64,000 nucleotides of DNA from Paenibacillus radicibacter (lineage in GTDB: Bacteria > Bacillota > Bacilli > Paenibacillales > NBRC-103111): positions 558,001 to 622,000 of the forward strand of contig NZ_JANQBC010000001.1 in assembly GCF_024721995.1 (NCBI RefSeq), read 5' to 3'. Shown piece by piece: positions 15,374 through 23,558 of this stretch. Each line of letters opens with the position of its first letter. Position 1 is the first letter of the stretch. The position numbers and the translations under genes were made by a program. The notes under the pieces were generated by a model. That model had not been told where the DNA came from and did not search any database. It saw only the letters and a list, made by a program, of their open reading frames with translations.

Positions 15374-17914
15374 TTAAGGTCCAATCTGACGATTTGTATT
15401 CGGGTCACCATCACCATTGGCATTCTTGTTCGGTGGTTCTTTGCCATTATGACCCTGCTGGTTCCCATTTCCGTTTCCGTTACCGTTGTTTCCATTGCCA
15501 TTACCATTGCCATTGCCGTTATTTCCGTTTCCATTCCCATTTCCGTTACCATTATTCCCATTTCCATTTTCATTTGTAGGGGGAACTGATGGTTTTGGTG
15601 ATTTCGTAGGCTTAGGAGAAGGGGATTGATCTCCTCCACCAATATCTGGTGTTGGTGTTGGGCTAGGTGTAGGTGTAATTCCATCCGTAGAAACCTCAAC
15701 TTCAACTGCATTCGATTTGTCCGTCGTATTCGTACCATCTGTACCGATTACGTAATACGAGTACTTATTTCCTGGTTCAATTGCAATATCATTAAACTCA
15801 GCTGTTGCCGATGCACTGATTTGCTTGTAATCTGCATCGAGTAACCCACGACGGAACACTTGATATTGATACTTATCCCCTTGCGAACTCCAAGTTAACT
15901 TGATAGATCTCGTCTCACGAACAAAACTGCCCGCCAGATCCGTAATACCTTTTGCCGGCTCTTTGAGCTCCTCCACACCACCAGGCTTCGTAAAGCCCTT
16001 CTTCGGCATCTTGGCTAATGACTTCGACATGACTTCTTTAAAAATTGTTGCCGTACTACCGCTACCTACTGTTACAAAGTGGCCCTTATCTTTGTTTGTA
16101 AGATCAAATCCTTGCCAAACAGCGGCAGACCATTCAGGTGTATACCCTACAAACCAGATGTCACGGTCATATTTCTCAAGACCTTTCCAAGGTAAATTCG
16201 TGGAGCCTGTCTTACCTGCTACAGGGCGATCGAAGTTCGCATTCTTACCTGTACCACTCTGAACAACGCCTTGCAGCATCTGAGTCATATAATAAGCAGT
16301 CTTCTCAGACACGATTCGTTTACTTTCTTGTTTAAACTCTTTCGTCTTACCATCTGAACTCGTAATTTCGATAATGGAGTGTGTTTTGTTCTTGATACCA
16401 CCATTTGCAAATATCGCATAGGCTTCTGCCATTTGCATCGGGGTTGCACCTTTGGTTAAACCACCAAGTGCAATAGCAAGATTTCGATCTTTGGTTTTAT
16501 CTAATGGAATACCCATTTTCTCTACCATATCCATGCCTGTTTTGATACCAATATCATTCAACAATGACACAGGAGCAATATTTTTCGAAACACGAACAGC
16601 CTCCATCATCGTCACTTGATCTTGATATTGGTTGTTGTAGTTATTCGGGCAGTATCCCGCGATACACTCTTTCTTATCATTCAACATGGAATAAGGTGTA
16701 TACTTTCCAGATTCTAATGCAGGTGCAAAAGCTACAAGAGGCTTAAATGCTGATCCAGGCTGACGTTCTGCACGGTATACGCGGTTGAGATCTTTGGTCT
16801 TATAGTCACGACCACCTATCATCGCGATAATCCCATTATCTTTATTGTCTAGAATCACCATTGAGCTTTGAATCTTCGTACCGTCTTTTGCTGGCTTTTG
16901 GAAAAACTTATCTTGTGCGTAAGTCGACTCCATGATCTGCTGTGCATTCGGATCCATCGTCGTCTTTATCGTATAAGCACCGATTCGTAGTGCCCCTTCT
17001 TCGATGCCGTACTCAACTTCAGCTTCTTTTAACACATAGTCTGTGAAAGAAGGGTAGGCTTGGTTATCCGCTGTACTGTTCTTCGAATCATAGTCCACCG
17101 CTGCCGCTTCAAGGCGCTGAGCTTCTGTAATGTATCCTTGTTCAGTCATTAAGCGTAGAATAACTGCACGACGCTCCTTAGACTTATCTGGATCACGTAA
17201 TGGTGAATACGTAGTTGGTGCTTTTGGAAGTGCAGCAAGTGTTGCGATCTCCCATATTTCTAAGTCATTTAAATCCGATTTACCAAAGTACTTCTTACTT
17301 GCAGCCTTAATTCCATAGGCATTGCTTCCAAGATAAATCCGATTTAAATACATCGTTAAGATTTCATCTTTAGTATTCTTATTCTCTAGCGCAATCGCAA
17401 GAGAAGCTTCAGTCGCTTTACGGAAGAACGTCTTCGGTGCTTTCTCCCAGAACATGTTCTTCGCAAGCTGCTGTGTAATCGTAGATGCACCTTGCAGCGC
17501 AGTACGATGCGTGATATCCTTCACAATCGCGCGTCCAATCCCGAGAAAATCAATGCCTTGGTGGCTGTAGAACCGTTGATCTTCTGTCGCTACGAAAGCG
17601 TCCTTCACCATTTTAGGAATTTCACTTCCACTTACAATTTCACGATTTTCACGATATAAGCTTGTAATCTCGTCACCATTACGGTCAACAATTTTACTAG
17701 ATGCAGGCATATCGTACTTATCTTTATTTTCCTCCAACAATTGATTACCGCTAATCATAACGAAAATATATAAGGCAACTGCACATATCATTCCGACTAT
17801 CGCGGTGATCACTAAACCGAAAATTAATTTTTTTACATTGAATTTCTTTTTTACTTGCTTCGTTCTCGGCTGTGAGCTGGACCTGCGGTTAGGCTTCTTG
17901 TTAGATGATTCCAT
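15374..17914 (-). CDS. Class A penicillin-binding protein (PBP1-type)
   Basis: 846-residue bifunctional peptidoglycan synthase. There is a cytoplasmic basic tail, one helix (~30-52), then a GT51 glycosyltransferase with EDQRFYSHQGID and GASTITQQLAKNMF. The transpeptidase has SxxK GSAFKPL, SxN SKN and KTG GKTGST. A fibronectin-III-like domain follows at ~690-760. After it comes a Pro/Thr linker and an extreme Asn-Gly repeat, then a charged tail. The C-terminal extension is typical of Paenibacillus/Bacillus PBP1, but the Asn-Gly run is unusual and probably an extended wall-spanning linker. It has its own start after GGGAG and is followed by cyclophilin and LCP genes. Confidence 0.93.
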   Translation of the reverse strand: MESSNKKPNRRSSSQPRTKQVKKKFNVKKLIFGLVITAIVGMICAVALYIFVMISGNQLLEENKDKYDMPASSKIVDRNGDEITSLYRENREIVSGSEIPKMVKDAFVATEDQRFYSHQGIDFLGIGRAIVKDITHRTALQGASTITQQLAKNMFWEKAPKTFFRKATEASLAIALENKNTKDEILTMYLNRIYLGSNAYGIKAASKKYFGKSDLNDLEIWEIATLAALPKAPTTYSPLRDPDKSKERRAVILRLMTEQGYITEAQRLEAAAVDYDSKNSTADNQAYPSFTDYVLKEAEVEYGIEEGALRIGAYTIKTTMDPNAQQIMESTYAQDKFFQKPAKDGTKIQSSMVILDNKDNGIIAMIGGRDYKTKDLNRVYRAERQPGSAFKPLVAFAPALESGKYTPYSMLNDKKECIAGYCPNNYNNQYQDQVTMMEAVRVSKNIAPVSLLNDIGIKTGMDMVEKMGIPLDKTKDRNLAIALGGLTKGATPMQMAEAYAIFANGGIKNKTHSIIEITSSDGKTKEFKQESKRIVSEKTAYYMTQMLQGVVQSGTGKNANFDRPVAGKTGSTNLPWKGLEKYDRDIWFVGYTPEWSAAVWQGFDLTNKDKGHFVTVGSGSTATIFKEVMSKSLAKMPKKGFTKPGGVEELKEPAKGITDLAGSFVRETRSIKLTWSSQGDKYQYQVFRRGLLDADYKQISASATAEFNDIAIEPGNKYSYYVIGTDGTNTTDKSNAVEVEVSTDGITPTPSPTPTPDIGGGDQSPSPKPTKSPKPSVPPTNENGNGNNGNGNGNGNGNNGNGNGNGNGNNGNGNGNGNQQGHNGKEPPNKNANGDGDPNTNRQIGP
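15464..15575 (-). repeat. Asn-Gly coding repeat in the PBP tail
   Basis: Short degenerate tandem DNA repeats encode alternating Asn-Gly with a doubled Asn about every 11 residues (33 nt period, NNGNGNGNGNG). Silent third-base variation between units suggests the peptide, not only the DNA, is being kept. The array is prone to slippage. Confidence 0.85.
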
Positions 17915-17985
17915 CCTCTACCGACTCCCTTTCTGTCTCTAGCCTCGATTATTAAATCGAGTTCTCTATATGATCCTCAACAAAA

Positions 17986-18013
17986 GAACAACCCTATTTA
18001 GATAAGGTTGCTC
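17986..18013 (-). terminator. Terminator of hfq
   Basis: GAGCAACCTTA pairs with TAGGGTTGTTC on the minus strand around a short loop, followed by TTTTGTT. Confidence 0.7.
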
Positions 18014-18063
18014 ATCTGTTTCGTATTGTATTATACGTTCAATTTGTGGTAAAGGTTGCGATT

Positions 18064-18303
18064 CTATGCATTAGACTGGTTTTCTTGCATTAAAGACACC
18101 GAGCGCTGCGGTGTAAACGTTGAAATGGCATGCTTATACACCATTTGTTGACGTCCCTCAGAATCGATAATAATGGTAAAATTATCAAAAGCGCGGATAA
18201 TCCCTCTGATCTGAAAACCGTTCGTTAAATAAACGGTTACAGGAATGCTTTCTTTACGTAACTGATTCAAAAAAGTGTCTTGAATATTAATAGAATTTTT
18301 CAT
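18064..18303 (-). CDS. hfq: RNA chaperone Hfq
   Basis: 79-residue Sm-like protein that forms a hexamer binding A- and U-rich RNA. The Sm1 segment is [26 protein letters not shown] and the Sm2 motif YKHAISTF carries the proximal-face Lys-His pair. ATG 18303 follows GAGGGGGA. It is downstream of miaA on the same strand, the conserved miaA-hfq pairing, with its own terminator. Confidence 0.97.
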   Translation of the reverse strand: MKNSINIQDTFLNQLRKESIPVTVYLTNGFQIRGIIRAFDNFTIIIDSEGRQQMVYKHAISTFTPQRSVSLMQENQSNA

Positions 18304-18384
18304 CAGAAGGTCCCCCTCATAAATAAGCTATCATGGTATAGTCGTCTATTGTGTTCGAAACTTTTGTCTTGAAGTATATTCGCT

Positions 18385-19341
18385 TTATTGTACAAACTTT
18401 CCTGTTATTATATCATTAATATTTGCCAAATGGGCAGAAAAATTTGTGGTCTCGGTCACATCAACCCACTGAATATCTTTCATATGACGGAACCAAGACA
18501 GCTGTCGCTTAGCGAACCGTCTTGTATCTCGCTTAAGTAGCTCAACTGCTCCTTCATACGAATACTCGCCACGCAAGTATCCAATGATCTCTTTGTAGCC
18601 CAAACCCTTCATTGCGACGGAATCTGGATTGCAGCCTTCGTCAATTAATCGCTTGACTTCATCCACAAGCCCTTGCTCTATCATGATGTCAATTCGTTCT
18701 TCAATCCGCTTATAAAGTAGTGCACGGTCCATCGTAAGACCTACAATACACAGATTATAAGGCGATTCTTTGGTCTGGTTAGCCAGCTGTTCGGACAACT
18801 TCGTTCCAGTCACACGAAAGACTTCAATAGCACGTATAATACGTCTGCGATCATTCGGATGTAAGCGCTCAGCAGATGCTGGATCCACTTCTCTTAATTG
18901 ATCATGTAAGGCTTGGTCACCATGTAGGATGGCAAATGCATCTAACTGTTGACGCAGATCTTCATCTGAATTTGCCTCAGAAAATTGATAATTATAGCAG
19001 ACCGATTCGACATAAAGACCTGTACCACCAACGATAAACGGAAGTTTTCCACGACTATGGATCTCTGGAATTAATGTCCGAACTCGCTCCTGAAATTCGG
19101 CTACAGAAAAAGGATCATCAGGATGATGCGTGTCGATCATATGGTGCGTAATGCGTGCACGCTCTTCCATACTTGCTTTAGCTGTACCAATATCCATCCC
19201 GCGATACACTTGCATCGAGTCACCTGAGATAATCTCACATTGATGCTGCTCTGCAAGTGTTAAACTTAAATTTGTTTTCCCTACTGCTGTTGGGCCAACC
19301 AAAACAAGTAGTAGCGGTTTAGCCTTTTCATTCGTTAACAT
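18385..19341 (-). CDS. miaA: tRNA dimethylallyltransferase
   Basis: 318-residue enzyme that adds a dimethylallyl group to A37 of tRNAs reading UNN codons. It has an N-terminal P-loop GPTAVGKTNLS, DSMQVYRGMDIGTAK with the catalytic Asp, HHMIDTHHPDDPFSVAEFQ, and RRIIRAIEVFRVTGT. The C-terminal FAKRQLSWFRHMKDIQWVD is standard. Its start overlaps the upstream methyltransferase stop by 7 nt, so the two are translationally coupled. Confidence 0.97.
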   Translation of the reverse strand: MLTNEKAKPLLLVLVGPTAVGKTNLSLTLAEQHQCEIISGDSMQVYRGMDIGTAKASMEERARITHHMIDTHHPDDPFSVAEFQERVRTLIPEIHSRGKLPFIVGGTGLYVESVCYNYQFSEANSDEDLRQQLDAFAILHGDQALHDQLREVDPASAERLHPNDRRRIIRAIEVFRVTGTKLSEQLANQTKESPYNLCIVGLTMDRALLYKRIEERIDIMIEQGLVDEVKRLIDEGCNPDSVAMKGLGYKEIIGYLRGEYSYEGAVELLKRDTRRFAKRQLSWFRHMKDIQWVDVTETTNFSAHLANINDIITGKFVQ

Positions 19342-20108
19342 GTTATCACTCCGTAAGCTAGTTTCGAGCCACTCCGATGTACGGTTGTAAAGCCCAGCCT
19401 AGCGAACTCACCACTATAGAACACTTCTTTCATTACAACTCGCTTGCGAGCTACACGCTTTGCTTCGGCAACAGCTTCGAGTGTTAAAGCGTCCGGGTTC
19501 GCCACTTGACGAAGTGGACTAATCGAACTTGACTCTTCAATTGGACGACGGAACATCGGATCAAAGTAAATGATGTCCACACTCTTATCTGGCTGCTGCT
19601 GCAAGTACGTTAAATGTTCGCTGCACTTAATTTCCACACGTCTCATTGCATCTTCAAGCGCTTTCACTTCTGAAGAGTAGTGTTGCAACCCTTCTGCAAG
19701 TAGCATGCAAATGACAAGCTGACTATCGAGTGCTACGACTGATCCGGTCACACCTACTGCATACGAGAGAACGACCGAGTCAGCAGCAAGTCCTGCTGTG
19801 CAATCCAGTACTTGATCACCAGGCTCTACGCCTGCTGCTGTAACCAAACCATCCTGTTCATCATGCATTAAGCGTTTCACTCGAATTTGCGCCATGCTTG
19901 GATGGAAATATATCGGGGGTGCATCCCCTACAAAACATTGCAATTGATCTCTACCTACGAGCAAAATTTGTTCACAGTTATGTTTAACACGTAGGCTTTC
20001 CATGGATTCCCGATATCGTGGAACAAATCGCCAGCCCAATTCTTTTGCAAGCTTATGTGCTTTAGCGAGAAGTTCCGAGGATGGGAAGTACGAAGTTGTT
20101 ACTATCAC
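19335..20108 (-). CDS. Class I SAM-dependent methyltransferase (RsmJ-like)
   Basis: 257-residue methyltransferase. The AdoMet-binding motif I is VLDCTAGLAADSVVLSYAVG (residues ~119-138) and the catalytic motif IIYFDPMFRRP resembles the DPMF of RsmJ (DUF548), the 16S rRNA guanine-N2 methyltransferase of E. coli. The N-terminal ~90 residues (RYRESMESL and YFHPSMAQIRVKRL) are conserved in Firmicute homologues but differ from E. coli RsmJ. The start is GTG 20108, 5 nt after mutL. Activity on rRNA is inferred, not shown. Confidence 0.75.
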   Translation of the reverse strand: MIVTTSYFPSSELLAKAHKLAKELGWRFVPRYRESMESLRVKHNCEQILLVGRDQLQCFVGDAPPIYFHPSMAQIRVKRLMHDEQDGLVTAAGVEPGDQVLDCTAGLAADSVVLSYAVGVTGSVVALDSQLVICMLLAEGLQHYSSEVKALEDAMRRVEIKCSEHLTYLQQQPDKSVDIIYFDPMFRRPIEESSSISPLRQVANPDALTLEAVAEAKRVARKRVVMKEVFYSGEFARLGFTTVHRSGSKLAYGVITC

Positions 20109-20113
20109 GCTGT

Positions 20114-22111
20114 TTACATCACCCGTTTAAACATTTTTTCCAATTCATAGGTCGTAAAGGATACTACAATCGGTCTACCATGCGGACATGTATACGGATT
20201 GGAGCATGCCCCAAGTTTGTCTAACAGGGCTTCCATTTCTGCTATGCTTAGATTCTGATTTGCTTTAATTGATGCTTTGCAAGAGCACATGATCGCCGCT
20301 TTCTCACGAAACTTAGCAAGATCGATGCCTCTTTTCTCGTTCAGCAATAGATCACACATTTCTTCCACAATCGCTTTCTCTTCGCCATCAGGCAGCCAAT
20401 GCGGGTAAGAACGTACGATAAATGCATTCCCACCGAAACTTTCTAAATAGACGCCTACTTGTTCCAACTGAGGGAGTTTTTGCTCCAGAATTTGGGCTTC
20501 AGAAGGTGTAAATTCAAGTGTGAGTGGGACAAGCAATTGCTGACTTGCTTGCTCTGGATTACCGAACTTGTAGTAGTAATACTCATAATTCATTCGCTCA
20601 TGAGCAGCGTGCTGATCAATCATATACAAGCCCTGCTCATTTTGGGCAAGCAGATACGTACCGTGCAGCTGTCCAATGGGCGATAGACTTGGAAACTTTG
20701 GTGTCTTCTCATGCTCTTCATCAGGAAGAGGCATCGATTCCATCAAAGCTCTCGTTGCCTGTCGGATATCAGCTGAAGAATGTTCGGCTCGATGCGACAT
20801 TGGACTTGTGCTGCGAATAGGCTCAGCACTCCTGTTCATTGTACCTTGGAAACGATTCGAGGGCAAATTCTCGCCTGTAATCCCATTTGTTTCCGGAAAT
20901 TTAGAATAGGATATTGGCAAAGGTTCCGAGCGTTTGTCAAATGTACGATCTTGGCGTACTTCACTTTGGAGAGAAGGATTAACGTCTCCTTTTTTCGGAG
21001 CAATAGGAGCCGTCTGATCACTCTGATTGCCCGCCTGTGGACGGTACAAATCCATCTGCTCTTGAATCACGACACCTTTCGTCCGAGTAGGAATTGAACC
21101 TGTTCCCGCGCTTGGAATCAAGACTTTCTTACTTAACGTTTCCTTGATTAATTGATCCACAGATTGTGTGAGTTCTGCTTCTTTACTGAATCGGACCTCA
21201 AGTTTAGCAGGATGCACGTTCACATCAATCAGTGAAGGGTCCATCTCGATATGCAGAACAACAATCGGATAACGATTAATCGGAAGCAGCGTATGATAAC
21301 CTTGTAATATAGCCGCGTTAAGTGCAAAATTGCGCACATACCGACCGTTAATAACGAGTGTAATGCCTCCACGATTGGCTCGCGTAATTTCAGGCATGGA
21401 GATAAAACCTGTAATCTGATAGTCCAAAGTCTCGCCTTGAATCGGAAGCATACCTTTGCCAACTGCTGTCCCGTAAATCGCTGCAATTACTTGCCTAATA
21501 TCCCCGTTGCCTAATGTCTGCATAAGTGAATTTCCATTGTGCTTCAACGTAAACGCGATATTCGGATGAGCAAGCGCCAGTCGATACATATAATCGGAGA
21601 CATGTCCAAGCTCTGTTTGAATGCTTTTCATATACTTAAGACGAGCAGGTGTATTGTAAAAGAGCTCGCGCACGACCATCTCCGTTCCGCGCGTCGCTGT
21701 TGCTTCTGACAATTCGCGTACGGTACCTCCGTCGATTGCAATTTTGCGACCTAAACCATCCTCTGTGGAAGAGGTGGTGCACTCCAGCTTAGAGACGGCT
21801 GAAATACTCGGCAACGCCTCTCCACGAAATCCTAGTGTACGAATCGCAAATAAGTCCTTAGTGGTTGCAATCTTACTCGTCGCATGTCGGCTAAACGCAA
21901 TTTCGCAATCGTCTGGCTCCATACCTGTCCCATTGTCAGCAACACGAATATACTGCAATCCACCTTCTTCTATGGCGACATCGATGCGCGTTGATCCTGC
22001 ATCGACTGCATTCTCGACTAACTCTTTGACAACGGAAGACGGTCTTTCAACCACCTCACCGGCTGCAATCTGATTGGCGATCTGCTCGCTAAGCAATCGA
22101 ATGTTACCCAT
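20114..22111 (-). CDS. mutL: DNA mismatch repair protein MutL
   Basis: 665-residue MutL. The GHKL ATPase is N-terminal (IANQIAAGEVVERPSSVVKELVENAVDAG, DNGTGM, RGEALPSI), followed by a variable linker at ~330-460 and the C-terminal dimerisation/endonuclease domain. The nuclease motif DQHAAHERMNYE, the metal-binding ACSNPYTCPHGRP and a clamp-like QQLLVPL are all present, so this is a nicking MutL as in organisms without MutH. AAGGAG precedes ATG 22111. Confidence 0.97.
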   Translation of the reverse strand: MGNIRLLSEQIANQIAAGEVVERPSSVVKELVENAVDAGSTRIDVAIEEGGLQYIRVADNGTGMEPDDCEIAFSRHATSKIATTKDLFAIRTLGFRGEALPSISAVSKLECTTSSTEDGLGRKIAIDGGTVRELSEATATRGTEMVVRELFYNTPARLKYMKSIQTELGHVSDYMYRLALAHPNIAFTLKHNGNSLMQTLGNGDIRQVIAAIYGTAVGKGMLPIQGETLDYQITGFISMPEITRANRGGITLVINGRYVRNFALNAAILQGYHTLLPINRYPIVVLHIEMDPSLIDVNVHPAKLEVRFSKEAELTQSVDQLIKETLSKKVLIPSAGTGSIPTRTKGVVIQEQMDLYRPQAGNQSDQTAPIAPKKGDVNPSLQSEVRQDRTFDKRSEPLPISYSKFPETNGITGENLPSNRFQGTMNRSAEPIRSTSPMSHRAEHSSADIRQATRALMESMPLPDEEHEKTPKFPSLSPIGQLHGTYLLAQNEQGLYMIDQHAAHERMNYEYYYYKFGNPEQASQQLLVPLTLEFTPSEAQILEQKLPQLEQVGVYLESFGGNAFIVRSYPHWLPDGEEKAIVEEMCDLLLNEKRGIDLAKFREKAAIMCSCKASIKANQNLSIAEMEALLDKLGACSNPYTCPHGRPIVVSFTTYELEKMFKRVM

Positions 22112-22117
22112 ATGTGA

Positions 22118-23554
22118 CTACTCCTTCTTAACTTCTAACGTGACATGATTACTTTGATCTGTGAAAGTCATGCGATCTGTTGCTTTCAACAACTTCGTGA
22201 CCTCTAAGTATGAAGATCCTAAATCGTCGCGGAACATGGAATCGGATGCTTCTTTGAAAGTTGTCGTACCTTTCTCTGTTGTCAGCTCCACTGCACTTAG
22301 TTCTGCATTCCACTCAATTGTTGCACCAAGTAAGGCAGCAGCAGTACGTGCTTGCACATACACATGGTTGTCCTTACGTTCAATCTTCGTTCCATCCCCC
22401 ACTTCAATGCCATTAAGAACATAGCCTTTCGTGCTCCATTCTAGCTTCAAGTGGGTCGAATCTGCACTTTTCAAGGCAAATATGAGCTGTGCCATATCTC
22501 CATACACCTTATCATCAGGTGTAATTCCAACCTTGTTCACCCTGTGCATCTTCGGTGTTAAGTACTCATGCGTCGTGATTTTCAAGTAACTGCCTTCCGA
22601 TAGCCCGAACAGCCCTTGCATCACACCTTTACCAAAGCTCTGCTGCCCGATAACACGCGCTTTGCCATAGTCTTGTAGAATACCCGTAAATAGCTCAGTT
22701 GCACTTGCACTTTCCCCATTTACAAGGATAAACACGGGTTTATCATATGTTTTCCCATCCGTTATTGTAGTAATTTCATCTTTATGATTGCGATCGAGGG
22801 TATGTAAGACCTCCCCTTCACGAATGAAGTTTTTCGCCATATTCTCAGCGACAGATACAACACCGCCGCCATTACTACGAAGATCAATAATAAGTGCTTT
22901 CGTATCTGATCCACGGAATGTATCCATTGCTTTCGCAAACTGCTCATCCGCATCACTCGCAAACGTGCTCATGGCAAGATAGCCTACACCATTATCGAAT
23001 TTTTTAGTTGTGATGACTGGAATTTTCACTTCTTTACGCGTCATTGGATAATCAAGCTTCTTCCCATTACGATCCACTGTGATCATTACGACCGTGTTCT
23101 CTTTGCCCGCAATCCGCTTGCTCACATCTGCAGACGTCAAACTGCCAATTGGCTCTTCGTTGACTGCATAAATATAATCTCCAGCTACCAAGCCTGCCTT
23201 GTCAGCAGGTGAATCGCTAAATACTTGTTGAATGAGAATGCCTTTGGTATCTACAGCTAACTGAATACCAACACCGACATACGTGTTGTCTACCAAGGCA
23301 AGAAATCTTTTCATTTCATCTGCTGTAAAAAAGCTTGTATAAGGATCATCTAACTTCTCTATCATCTGTGTGATAGACATATTCGCTAGTTGATCGGCAG
23401 TAACCCCGCTTAAATGATGCTTGGACAGCATATCCCGCACTTCTTTGACCGTCTGATTCGTAACAGCAAGGACAGAAGTTGGCACTGCAAGGGTTACCAT
23501 GACGGCAGTGACTGCCGTGATCATTTTTTTACGAAAAGAACCTCTACCTACCAT
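22118..23554 (-). CDS. S41 family C-terminal processing protease
   Basis: 478-residue secreted or membrane-anchored protease. A signal/anchor helix (~10-30) precedes a short helical region, a PDZ domain (~95-175, GVGIQLAVDTKGILIQQVFSDSPADKAGLVAGD), then the S41 core with the catalytic Ser in NGESASATELF and Lys in SFGKGVMQ. The last ~120 residues resemble the copper-amine-oxidase N1-like stalk found on Paenibacillus exoproteins. It lies between mutS and mutL with 4-6 nt gaps, so it is cotranscribed with repair genes although functionally unrelated. CtpA/CtpB-type roles in envelope or sporulation proteolysis are possible. Confidence 0.88.
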   Translation of the reverse strand: MVGRGSFRKKMITAVTAVMVTLAVPTSVLAVTNQTVKEVRDMLSKHHLSGVTADQLANMSITQMIEKLDDPYTSFFTADEMKRFLALVDNTYVGVGIQLAVDTKGILIQQVFSDSPADKAGLVAGDYIYAVNEEPIGSLTSADVSKRIAGKENTVVMITVDRNGKKLDYPMTRKEVKIPVITTKKFDNGVGYLAMSTFASDADEQFAKAMDTFRGSDTKALIIDLRSNGGGVVSVAENMAKNFIREGEVLHTLDRNHKDEITTITDGKTYDKPVFILVNGESASATELFTGILQDYGKARVIGQQSFGKGVMQGLFGLSEGSYLKITTHEYLTPKMHRVNKVGITPDDKVYGDMAQLIFALKSADSTHLKLEWSTKGYVLNGIEVGDGTKIERKDNHVYVQARTAAALLGATIEWNAELSAVELTTEKGTTTFKEASDSMFRDDLGSSYLEVTKLLKATDRMTFTDQSNHVTLEVKKE

Positions 23555-23558
23555 GGTC

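Noticed and set aside
15331-15579. Plus-strand His-rich frame opposite the PBP tail
   Set aside because: It is the antisense reading of the Asn-Gly repeat array.
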